This document shows positions 42,331 to 54,000 of a stretch of DNA of 64,000 nucleotides, one piece after another (within the stretch, counting starts at the first letter, position 1; every line of letters begins with the position of its first letter). The notes beneath the pieces are model-generated. The model did no database searches, was not told the DNA's origin, and saw only the letters and a list, made by a program, of their open reading frames with translations. Source of the stretch: Scatophagus argus. Lineage: Eukaryota > Chordata > Actinopteri > Scatophagidae. Location of the stretch: the NCBI RefSeq assembly GCF_020382885.2, contig NC_058502.1:9371501-9435500 (forward strand), in the 5' to 3' direction. The translations under genes and the position numbers were made by a program.

Positions 42331-44994
42331 TGTTGGGTTGTTATAAATTGTGTGGTTCATATTTAAGTCTAGGAATGGACTGCATTTTATGAACTGTGTT
42401 GTTTGAAAAAGGGTAAACCACAACAGTTATTGACACAGTATCTCAAGTGTCATTAACTTAGCCCTAGTTTCAAGAACCGTTCAACTATGCCAACAGTGCA
42501 GAGAAGTTTAGAGAAGAGAGAAAGTTTAAAAAGGATTTTCTTGCCTCAGCCATGTAAAAACACACCTAGAAATTGCTTTTTTTTAAATTACAGTTTTGTT
42601 AATCCGTCAGTCTTGTTGACAGAATTACTCCATGTTGACAGCAAGTCACCTCTATGCTATCCTGGGTACAATTTCTAGGCATGTTGTGTGTTGATCCTTT
42701 GGAGATATGAGGGCCTGACATCGTGATAAGTGGCTCATGAAGCCACAGGTGGATTCCTCATTAGCAGATAGCACCTACCAGCATGGTGGTTGTTGTGCCA
42801 TTAAGCTGAGCACCCTTGAGACTTCTATAAAGACCATCCATGTTCTGTGGTCTGTGTCATTTTTACCCTTGGCCAGACACCTTGCTCTTTTAATTAACAG
42901 ACTCACTGCGCATATTATTCTGTGATGGCAGGGTTGCTAAGGACAGCATGATGAAGCACATTTTGAACTATGCTTAATGATTAGCATTTGTTTTATTTTC
43001 ATTCTCCAACTACAATTTTAGTGTAGGTAGCTGATCAAATTAGAAGTGAATAATAAAATATCCCAAGGCAGTAGGAGTAGGAGTTTTGCAGCTTCTGATG
43101 TCTGCTGATATGGCTAGCAGATTGATTATTCCATGACAGAAACAAAACATCAGACCCCGTTGCCTGTGGCCCTGACTGTACTCAGTCAATGCTGTCACCA
43201 GACCTAAGTGTTAAATTTATGTTTCATACAATTTTCTTTGCCTGAATAGCTTACATAATTGTGTTAACATTCTCTAATAGCTAGAATTTAAAACTTTGAT
43301 GCAATACTGTTAAAAATGATACCTCTTTCAATAACATGGCAAAAAATTCTGAGGTACACAAAATGGAATAATTAAATTTCCCTTTGCTAACAGTGCTGAT
43401 ACAGAAAAGGTCACTGAACACATATTAACACACTGTAATGATGTGCATATCTGTGTATCTAAATTAAATAATTAATACATCTAGTTGGAGATCTGTTTTT
43501 TTAATAGCTTTGGTACTGTTGATGCTGTCAAATGCAGATTTTGTATTGTTCTAAACATGTTGTATTGAAAAGTTTCAGTACTTGGATACTTTTGACAGCC
43601 TTAATAGCTCATCAGTTGTGAGGCCAATGTTGCCACTAACTTTCTTGTAAATGCAATTGTCAAAAATGGGTCTATGTATGTGCTATCAGATAAACTGTGC
43701 TGATTTACTTTTAGAGGCCATCTTGTCCTGTAAAACCCACCTGAAATGGTTCTAGTATTGATTTGGTCTTTTTGAAGGATGTAAAGCCTTGTTGATTTCT
43801 ACAGTCACAGTTCTACACTTGTTTGTACGCACAGCAAAAGTATAATCATACTGTCAATACAATCATATGAATGGTTTTGGTCATACTTACTGTTTGCGAT
43901 AAACTAGATTCTTATGAATTATAGACATGTATGTCATTTACCGTGAAATAGAGATTTTAGTTAGTTACGTTAGTTAAGTTATTGTGTGTGTAAGTCAGTA
44001 ACAAGATAAATTTCCATGCATGATGACAATTAAACATCAAAGCACAATCTGATGCTATGGTTAAAATGAGAGAGATTAGAAAGATTAGAAATTTGTGTAG
44101 TTGTGTAATTTGTATACATATAAAGCAGGAGGGCACACAACACAATACTATATAAAGCTTGTTGTGAATAGATTAAGTGATCTCATCTGAACTATAAAGA
44201 TACAGTTAAATTTTAACCGCAAGAGTTTTCACTTTAACCACTGCTGGCCCAGTCATGTAAATATTGGCTTTGAATTCTCTCCCTTTGGGGTATTTGTATA
44301 CGAGCTGTAAAGGGATACAGGTGAGAGCGCTGTGTTCACCTATTGTCAGTTTTTCTCACAAGATAACAAACCTGTAAGGTAATACTACTCTTTCAAACAC
44401 CTTGTATAAGGACAAGGACAACACCCTTAGGACACAAGACTGAGAAAGGGCAAATAAAGCTTTCTTTTTAGAAACACTTTTTTGTGGGGAATATCATCTT
44501 TGCTTGGCTTTTATATGGCTGACATTGTTTGCTGGTTGTGTTTGTGGTCTGATTTGATTTGACTTTTTTGTAGATGTGTCAGGTACAGATAATCAGGTTA
44601 AAGGCAAGCTGTCAAATTCGAGAAACTTTAGTGAAACTGTGTGCAGGACTGATCTGTTGGCCTTGTGAATATTTACACTACTTTTGCCTTGTTGAGGTAA
44701 ACACATAACCCCGTTCCCCAAAGAAATAGAATATTTCATTTGTTATTTACCTAATTTATGTGCGGTTCTTTCATTTTAGCCTGTTGTTCTCAGTCCTTAC
44801 TGCTTTTTGCTGTCATTTACAAAGCGGAGCACAGGAGAGACAGGTGAAGTAGTGAATGAAATGCTATTGTGCTAACAGATTCTGTGTTTTTGTGTCTTTA
44901 GCTGAGCTTAACCACAGAATATGTGGTTAAAAAAACTTCAAAATTTATTTTGTCAGTATATTTTTTACATATGCCAAAATACTTCCTCTGCATT

Positions 44995-45266
44995 TAACCC
45001 GTCACTGATTGAAACACACACACATGCAACATGCAGTGAAACACACAGGAGCAGTGGGCTGCCATGCCAGATGCCTGGGGAGCAATTGGGGGGGGGGGTT
45101 AAGTGCCTTGCTCAAGGGCACATCACCCAGCTAATAGAGGGGAGGGTATTGATCAGTCACGCTACCATGCCCAAATTCTTCCTGCCAGTCTGGGGTGGAA
45201 TCGAACCGGCGACCCTCCAGTCCTGCTTCTCAAACCTCTTCTTTTTTTTTTCTTTTTTTTTTTTAA
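44995..45266 (-). repeat. tRNA-SINE-like dispersed repeat (copy B)
   Basis: Reads best on the minus strand. A tRNA B-box-like GGTTCGATTCC (plus strand ggaatcgaacc, 45197-45207) is followed by GCAAGGCACTTAACCCCC-type sequence and by the block shared with 25705-25799. The head, where an A box would lie, is replaced by an A/T-rich run at about 45239-45266, so the unit is truncated. A run of ten Gs is at about 45089-45098. Confidence 0.65.
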
Positions 45267-46252
45267 ACTAAATAGACCGGTGATGCTGTTTTTCTGTGAA
45301 GTTTGCAGGAATTAATAATGTAGTCTGGGTGCCTTTTTAAATGCTACATTGCTTGTTAACAACTGGTCCAAAACCTAAAAAAATATTGCTGTCATGTATG
45401 ACAAAGAAAACATGAAATCCTCAGTTTTGGAAAAAGACTAATTTGGCAGAGAGGAAAATTAGCAGTGAATGAATGGAAAGAGAAATAAATGGAAGTGAAC
45501 CCATAATTTCATAATGCTAATAATGTAAATAATTGTGCAGTACTATAAATATCGTTTGTGTTTTTGTATCGTTTATTAAAAAAAACCCACATTGTAAATC
45601 CTCCTGTATGTACCTTCATTCGCTATTCTTGTGACACTGAGAACTTCCCCACTATGGGACTGATAAAGTTTATTTTTTTAAGCAAAAAAAATAGTTGCTT
45701 AGTGATCTCATACATCTGGGCTGTACCAGAAGTGGTTTGGTTTTTACACTGGTAAGTGATCTCATTCCAAGTTGTTACACCCAATCTGACACAGCTCTTG
45801 TGTCCTCTGAAAGGCTGTTTAAAGCCATTGTGAGGGAGTCATTCAGTACCACTCTTGACTGCCTAAAGATGGGCTACAGATGGGGTGTTTATGTTTGTGT
45901 TGGCTTGACATATTGTTACTCATGGGTGGGATTTTTTTTTTCTGGTGATGTCACATGTAATGCCTTGTGCTCAAGCACCCAACACCCTCCCCCTCCACCC
46001 CCTTCGTCTCAACCCCACCAAGAGGAAAGGTTTACCATATGAGGGGAAAGAGCAGTTGCAGTTATGTTACAGTTTTAAATCAATGACTTTCTCAAGTGAG
46101 CACAAAACTTTTATCTATCTTGCTCCCAGTGCTATTAGCAAAATAATATTATTTTAGTGTTTAAACTGTGGTTGCATTTCCTATTGATTAAGGTGTGCAT
46201 ACTTATATGTGAAAACCAGAGGAAGTGGTGACCATAATCACCCAAAGATCTG

Positions 46253-46254
<2 letters not shown>

Positions 46255-46296
<42 letters not shown>
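46255..46296. repeat. (AC)21 microsatellite
   Basis: Uninterrupted AC dinucleotide run of 42 bp in sgms1 intron 1. Confidence 0.98.
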
Positions 46297-46299
<3 letters not shown>

Positions 46300-47236
46300 G
46301 TATCCAGCCCACACACAAAGTCCACTTCAGATTGTGAAATATGAGGTGGGTGCACTGGGGTGGACGCACATACCTGCAAAAGTCAGTTTGGTCAGCGCGA
46401 TTGGCCAGTTCAGGCTACTTTGTGTGCATTTCAATCCAGGAATCCGACAGAGGCTTCTGAATAAATTCAGTTTTCATGGATCCACTTCAGTGAGGCTCTC
46501 CTGTTTATGTGTCGTCAGTTTCAGGGTTACATACAAGAATCCGTTGCCATTGTCCATAAATATCCATATAGGCAAAACATTTCACGAGCGGCGCATCAGC
46601 CTAGTGTCGCAATTAAAAAGAAACTTTTCTTAATTTTGAAATGACCTGGTCATCGTTAAACATTATATTGTGTTCAAGATATTGAAGATAGGGTTTTTTG
46701 CCACATGCTCTTGAAGCCACATAAAGCAGATTTTCTAGTCATTGAGACTATGCGAAGTTTGGAAACAGAAGTAATAGGACATTAAACTCTGCTATTCACC
46801 TGAAAGTAGATTGCAGACGCCTTGAAGATTGATCACAATCTAAAATTGTCCTCCAATTTGTTAACCTGTAGGAAAATGCGGCCACCCATTTTATCACTTA
46901 CTTAAGTGTGAACTCTGTACTGTTTTATGAGCAGCGTTAAGATGCAAAGTTCAGTTACTTATCACGTTAACTTCTTTGGTCTGTCTGTGTGTCCATGTGC
47001 GTGTCTTGTGTCAGTGAATGAATGATGTCAGTGCTGTAAGTAGCAACTAGCCTGCAACAAGTAAACATATGACAACAGAACTCCCTGCTCTCTAAGCACA
47101 CACCTCATTGCTTCAACAGTGCTGCACATAACAGTCCTCCCCTCGCTATGCAGGCTTCCTCTGGTGTTGTCATATTACTGAAGTTCTGACAGGAAGTAAA
47201 ACTTTCATGGTCAAAACCCTTTGTTTAGGGTGTAAC

Positions 47237-48116
47237 TAGGCTTGGGCGATTTTTCGATTTCGATTTTAAGCGCGATTTATAATTAATACGATTAGAAATT
47301 AAGACACATTCGATAACATTCGATAGCGCACGCCTTCACAAAAAACATCTCCAACGTTTTCACGGGCACGCGAGTAGCCAATCATAACTAAAAATTGACG
47401 CACGTAGCCGCAAGTTTGCGGCAAAGATTCTGTAGCGTAGTGGTTGCAGCCACTACGGCGTGTCTCCAACCAAACAGGCAAGACTGTAGAAAAATGAGCG
47501 AAAACTCGGCTGGGCAGAGTTCTGCACAGCATTTAAGCCTCAGTTCTTCCCAGGAGGAAATCGTTGAGAAGAAGGGTCAGAAGGGCTCGGCTGTCTGGAG
47601 GTACTTTGGCTATTTGAAATCGGATAAACAACAGAGCAAAGTCCTGTGTAAAATGTGTAGAAGTCACGTCCCTACTAAAACAGGAAACACCCGCAACTTA
47701 TTTCAGCATTTAAAACAATATCACCCATTAGAGCACACAGAGTGCTGCCAGGTCGGTAAAGCCCCCTCGACCAGCAATAAGAGGAAGGCTGATCAACAAA
47801 CCATACAGTCCGCTCTTTCCAGCGCCATGGTGTATGAAAAAACATCGAAACGACACAAAGACATCACGCATGCCATCACACAATTCATCGCAAAAGGCAT
47901 GCAGCCAATTTGCACTGTCGAAACAGCCGGGTTTTAAAATCTAATGAAAGTGATTCGTTATCAACTCCCAGGCCGCAAGCACTTCTCGCAGACAGCAATC
48001 CAATTAAAAAAGAATGAAAAAATAGTGATTTCATGTATATCGTTTTATATATCGTTATCGAACATTTTGAACAAAAAAAATCGTATGATCATTTTTTCTA
48101 ATATCGCCCAGCCCTA
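47237..48116 (+). mobile_element. hAT-superfamily DNA transposon, 880 bp, non-autonomous
   Basis: Ends are inverted: left end taggcttgggcgat, and the right end (…atcgcccagcccta) reads tagggctgggcgat on the other strand, differing at one position. The flanks carry a perfect 8-bp target duplication, ggtgtaac, at 47229-47236 and 48117-48124; 8 bp is the hAT signature. The interior encodes a BED-finger transposase start but lacks the catalytic RNase-H-like core and dimerisation region, so this copy cannot move itself. It sits in sgms1 intron 1 in the same orientation as the gene. Confidence 0.92.
47494..48004 (+). pseudogene. truncated hAT transposase N-terminus (BED zinc finger), broken
   Basis: From the ATG at 47494 the frame encodes a Ser-rich leader, then a BED-type finger with CKMC as the Cys pair and HLKQYH as the His pair, then a segment ending in FIAKGMQPICTVETAGF, typical of ZBED/hAT transposases just before the catalytic core. 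A TAA at 47935-47937 stops it, yet the same frame remains transposase-like beyond it (NLMKVIRYQLPGRKHFS), so the stop looks like a later nonsense change. The reading ends near 48004, where an internal deletion has removed the rest. Confidence 0.85.
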
Positions 48117-48124
48117 GGTGTAAC

Positions 48125-50795
48125 CACAGTCTTTTCTTTTATCTTTATCTTTAACCAAAATTCACAACATCATAAGGCTGAAGCATTTCCAGATTTTCCT
48201 CTGTTTCTGTAGTTCTCTGCCTTCAAACAATTTTTGTCCCCAAGCTTGATCAGATACTGTGATCTGCTTGTGGCAGAAACGGTTTCCGTTTTCAAGCCCT
48301 TCACTTGGGCATCTGGTGTTGGTTAACCTCAGCACACAACAGGGTTGCAGGGTCAGGCTGCAGCCAGTGGAAATTAATTCCCTGCATACATTTTCTCTAT
48401 GTCCAGGTGTCAGACCATTGTACTCAAATACCTGAGTAAATACAGGTCAGTTTATTAGTTTCAGCATTTCTGCTTTTTCCAGTCCAGTTGAATGAGATTA
48501 TTTGTTCATCGACCATGGTGTAAGCTGATTTATGTACCAAAGGTCCTTAGCAGCACACAGCTGCTGACCTCCAGTTATTGTTCAGAGTTTATATGAGAAA
48601 ATGGCTTCACTGACAGCTAATCTCTGATCCATCTGTATTGTGCACTGTTAACACATTGATGCAGCTGCTAAATGTGACTGTGTTTACTTTTATTTCAACT
48701 AAATACTGTTCTCCTTTGCACTCTTCACACTATGTTAAGGTACACAGCTGTTTGTCACGTAGCTAAGCTGTTGCAGTGAGGACTCTTGTGCTGTGCTGTT
48801 TGCATCCTACCCATATGTTTATTTTTACAGTTGTTCTTTAGTGGTGTTTCCCACAGAATCTTGTGAGACTGTGGTGGTTGGACCTCAGACCCGCTAGGGA
48901 AGTCTGGGGTCGTGCTCCAAGATTGAAAGGTTAGAGCATAAACAACATAAACAACATAAATCAGAAATTGTTCAAAATATAAAATGTAGAAAATAACAGC
49001 GTATGCACTGAACTTAAACTCTTGCAGTTGCGGTATCTATTCAATGTAGTCTTTCAAATTTTGTGCTAGTAAGTACAAGTTTCATTTCTTGCAAATTATA
49101 CTATGATGGGTAGGGCTGGGAGTTGTTAAAAAAAATTAATTATGATAGCTCTGCCAAGAATTGTACTTTTAAAATGATGCTAATATCAATGAAGTATGTC
49201 ATTTGGTAACTTACTTTCTGCTTCATTTGCTACCCATCATGTGAATGGAAACACTCTGTTGTGTAAAATGCCACCACTGAACTGCCAGCTCCATCAAATA
49301 ATCTGTACTTGGCCACACCACAATGTGGAAGTTGCTGCGGAAGTGGGCGAGTTGCACATTAGATCAAAGAACACCTATGGTGACTGGTTACTGGAGAAAT
49401 TGTACATATAGTATTTTTTCGTATTGTTTGACCCGGAGAAGGGGGTTATTTCAGGCCTAATGGCAGATTGCCACATTTTAGGTAATTAATGGGAAGCACT
49501 GTCTTTATTGTTTGTATGTTAACATTAGAAGTGTGGGGTTATTAGGTCAAATTGTCGATTGTAGACAACCCAGCTTAGAGCCCATTTATCTGGCCCTCTT
49601 CTGTTGGCCCAAATAAAGAGGCCTCAGAGCTGAGCCGAGGTGAGACCTGGTACTGATGTGCAGTTTGTCGTCTTGCCAACCACCCTGCCAGTGCATTTAG
49701 CTGCTATTGGCCTGAGCTGAGCTGCCTGTGCCTGGGCCTGACTGCTGGCTGATTGCCCTCTTTACAGGGGTGGGGTTCTCTCAGTACTCTGCTGACCTTG
49801 ACTCTGATTTATGGTTTCCTCCTTGCAGTCTGTTTCCCTCCTATCCTCCCCCCTACTCTCATATACATGCATTAGATCAGAACTTGTCTCCAGCTGTACC
49901 TTGCACTCCCTCAAACACCAGCAGGGCCACCCTGTGTCCACCACCGACATCGCGGTCTGTAAACAAACACATGATGTGTAGCAGATGTGAGTTCATTTCC
50001 TTCTTGACGCTAAGCTTTGTCTGTTGCCTGATGCCTGGATGGAAAAACACTATAGAAAACAAAGTTAAAGTTCAAAAGTGAGATATGTGAAGGAACTGGT
50101 AGGATACCGTTTTAAACCCTGCACACACAATATATTACACAGGTAGATTTCTTTTATTTGTTTTGAGTGATAAATAGGTAACCTGAATTATATGGGCCAC
50201 TGACTTTTCAGTCTTCTCCGCTAAACTGTAGTTCTGGATTTTTCTGTGTTAAGGCTGATCTCTTCTGCTTATTAAATAAATGATTCATCACTGATTGACT
50301 GTGTTGTCACTTCCCATCCATCACTTTCTCTTGCCTTACTTCAATTTGGATCTGTTTACACATGGTCGTCTAATTGTAGTGGTTTTGACCTGTTCTTGTG
50401 GCTAGATAGTAGTAGTAGTACTTGCGTATGCTGACACTTTCTCAGTGTAGTGAAGAGTAATAGATCCTCTCCACTTGTATGTATAATCACATATTAAAGA
50501 GATAATCAACAACGGATGTTGCTATGTCTTTGCAGTGAGGATGAAAGAGGGGAAACCTGCTAATCGATTAAGTCCTCACAATGTTGCTGTTATTATTGTA
50601 AAAGCTTTAGAATGATGTGAATAATTCATTTAATGTTTTATCTCTGTGAAATGGAGCTTAAGTGGTTTCATGGTGGATTTTTTTTTTGCTATTCATATAA
50701 AGTAATACCAGGCCAGATGCCTGGTATTTCATTGTATTTTTACTGTATTTTAATTCATAGCATTTCATATGTATATATGTTTTTTTCATTAACAG
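48125..50795 (+). other. end of sgms1 intron 1, no further feature
   Basis: AT-rich intronic sequence from the hAT target duplication to the acceptor. Open frames near 49728-50081 lack similarity. No RNA gene was recognised. Confidence 0.5.
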
Positions 50796-51060
50796 GGGTG
50801 CAGTGTGTGGGAAAGAGCTGATGACATGAGGAAAGCCAAAGGAGGCCACTGTGGTTCATTTGCTATCTATTAGCTAAACCTAACCTAACCCTGCTGCCTC
50901 CAATCCCATCACTTCAAGAGGCACCCTCTGGGTGCCAGAAAACACCATGTGCCAAAACTGGAGAGAACTTATCACTGCCCCATAGACAGCCAAACCTCTT
51001 GTGAACCTTCCCCTCTAGTCTGAGGGCCTTCCTAATTGTCCACATTGCCCACTGGCCAAG
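50796..51060 (+). other. sgms1: sgms1 5' UTR part of the first coding exon, with short uORFs
   Basis: A pyrimidine-rich stretch and AG at 50794-50795 mark the probable acceptor. The leader then carries three short upstream ORFs: 50821-50829 (two codons plus stop), 50826-50873 and 50947-50985. All end before the main ATG, so they could dampen or modulate translation. Confidence 0.55.
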
Positions 51061-54000
51061 ATGAAGAAGGTGGCATTATGGTCAGCAGAAGATGTCTCGA
51101 AATGGCTGAGCAAAGAGGGAATGCCCGAGTACATAGATGCCCTCTGTCAGAGAGACGGTCCCGCGCTGCTTGGGCTCACTAAGGCAGATTTCCAGAAGCC
51201 TCCCCTCTCGCTGGTGTCATCTGATGTTGGGCAGCAGCTGCTGGAACGACTGGAGACACTGCGGATAGAGACTCATATCGAGGATCACAAAAACGGCCAT
51301 GCAAACGGGCATGCTGGTGGCCTACCTAATGGAACTAGTAAGCCTCAGAGGAATGGCACATTGCGGATGGAGATGGTCCACATCCCCATCCCCACTATGG
51401 AAAAGACACATTCCTCATTCCCAGCTGAGTGGGGGAAGACTGGCATAGCTTTCATCTATGCAGTGGTGTGCTTTGTTACCACCACTGTTGTTATTTCAGT
51501 GGTACATGAGAGAGTACCACCAAAGGAGCATACCCCTCCACTTCCTGATAAGTTCTTTGACCTGTTTGACAGGGTGGAGTGGGCCTTCTCAATCTGTGAG
51601 ATTAATGGCATGGTGCTAGTGCTAGTCTGGCTTGTACAGTGGATTCTTCTCAAGCACAGGTACAGTTTAGTTTGGTAAAGTAAATTTATTTTGAGTTGAA
51701 ATCTGAATTGCAGCTAAATGAAAATATGGCATTATTCACTTTTTTTCCAGGTCAATTATAGGCAGGCGGTTCTTTTTCATTGTGGGCACACTCTATTTGT
51801 ACCGGTGTATTACAATGTACATCACTACTCTGCCTGTTCCCGGGATGCACTTCAAATGCTCTCCAAAGGTATAATACACATACACACTTTTTTCATTTTC
51901 ACGTATTTCTTTCATCATTGTAGATTGGTTGAGCATGAAATACATCTTTCTTACCTAACTGCTTTTGGCTCGGTCATGCTGAATGCCTTTGAGTGCTCTT
52001 CACTGACCACTGATGATGGCATAATATGCCCATGTCTGTTTTGTTTGTGAGCTCCTATTAGATAATAATAATAATAATAATAATACATTATTATTATAAA
52101 CCCAATTAGATCACCTTTTATTCTTTACAGACATTGATGTGAGAATTTCTTGTCACATTTCTTGTCTCATGTCACATACAATACGTGCTGAAGGAATTAA
52201 CCTTTGTTTACTTTAAATGTATTAATTCATGTTGTATTCTTCCCCTCCCTCCTCTACGTCCTGCTTTCACACATTATATATTTCTTTAGCATACTGGTTA
52301 TATTATCAGAATATATTAACAGTGTACTTTTACTAATAAGATATGAATGGCTGTGTTTCTTTCAGCTTCTTGGGAACTGGGAGGCACAGGCAAGGAGAAT
52401 AATGAAGATGATTGCTGGTGGGGGCCTATCAATCACAGGTTCCCACACCATGTGTGGAGATTATCTGTATAGTGGCCACACGGTCATGTTAACACTAACG
52501 TACCTCTTCATGAAGGAGTGTAAGTTCTACTGTGTCTATACCTGAGTTTAAGTTCCGGGTCACACCATGATATAAACATCAGTTCAAGTGTCTAAAGACT
52601 GATACTAATCAGAAATGGTGACAGAGCTCTTTATGAATGTAAAGACTAAGCACGTTGGCACAGTTTAGAATCAAAATACCAGTTGTATGTAATGTTTGCA
52701 TCTTTGATCATATTAATTTTGATTCTTAAATTGGCATTAAGGCATACTTATTACAATATGTGGTAGGTTTCATGACTGATGTTTTAAGTTCACACACCTC
52801 TACTTGTTATCTCTGCATGACAAAGTATGCAACTGTTTGGCTTTCACAACACTTCTCTAAAGAGTGTCAGGAAATGTAGACACAAAGAAAGTGTAAAGGA
52901 AATGTTGCACTATCCCCTTGCACATCTGTCGGCACGTTGGTGTCAGCGTGTTCAGACACTCATCTATTACATAACCACATTTTCTGTTCCTCATAAGCGT
53001 TCGCTCGCTCATTGGTTTACGCTTTGACTTGCTTCATCATTGAGCATAAGGGTCAGAAGCTGTAGTATTGTAACTTCTCATGTAGTAGACGTTAGCAGAC
53101 TTTATCACACTTTATCATGCAAACGTTGGGTCAACAGTTCTTTTCCTTTGCTACTTCACATGATGCTGCTGTGTGCTGACAAACCTGTTTGATGTAGCAG
53201 TGACATCTAGTGGTGAAACAGAGCAAAGAAAGCCAACTACAGTGTTATTTCATTTTGGCCCATTTAGCTGTTGAAAAGCATTCATCCACTTCTCTTAGAA
53301 TTTAAACTATTGGGTATGATCTGTGTGTCTGGTGTATTAACATTGCTTGGTTTGATTGGCAGATTCCCCTAAGCGGTTTTGGTGGTACCACTGGATTTGC
53401 TGGACTTTGAGTGCTGTAGGGATTTTCTGCATCCTTCTGGCACATGACCACTACACTGTGGATGTGGTGGTTGCGTACTTTATCACTACACGCCTTTTTT
53501 GGTGGTACCACACTATGGCCAACCAGCAGGTGAGTGCAACATGCTGTACATTCTATCACTTAATGTTAAGTTTAATTCAGAATCTAACGGAGTGAATAAA
53601 GTTAAAAGGCATAAGACTAACAAACTAGAAAAACTGGAAGCAGTAATTCAGTACCTAGGTTGAATAGAATATGTACATAGAGGAAGTCCAAGTGGGAAAA
53701 CAAAACATCATGACATGGCATTTTTTTTTTTTTAACATATGTCACTAAGGGAAGTGCCAGGTGAAGTAATTTGTCCAATCAGCAAAGCTGTCAAGTTTGC
53801 TGCATTGCTATGCAACGCCTCTGTTGTTTTTGCAGTTTGACTTTGTGATATGATGTCTTTAGAGAGGCTGGTAGGCAAATTTCTGGACAGAGCCAGACTA
53901 GCTCTTTGCTGTCTCCAGTCTTTATACTAACATAAGCTAACAGCTACTGAGAATAGCTTCACATTTAGTGTACAGACATGAGAGTGGTATCAGTCTTGTC

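Larger units (their letters stand above)
37910..50795 (+). other. sgms1: sgms1 intron 1 (inferred)
   Basis: About 12.9 kb between the candidate first exon and the acceptor at 50791-50795. It is AT-rich and holds the dispersed repeats and hAT element listed separately, a poly-T-interrupted stretch near 45240 and a CA microsatellite. No protein-coding exon other than the transposon remnant was recognised. The left boundary depends on the first-exon call. Confidence 0.45.

Noticed and set aside
45197-45207. Possible tRNA gene from a B-box sequence
   Set aside because: No A box, no cloverleaf arms, and the segment matches a dispersed repeat elsewhere in the window.
49728-50081. 117-codon plus-strand open frame in sgms1 intron 1
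   Set aside because: Pro/Ser-rich from C/T-rich sequence, with no family and no splice signals at sensible places.
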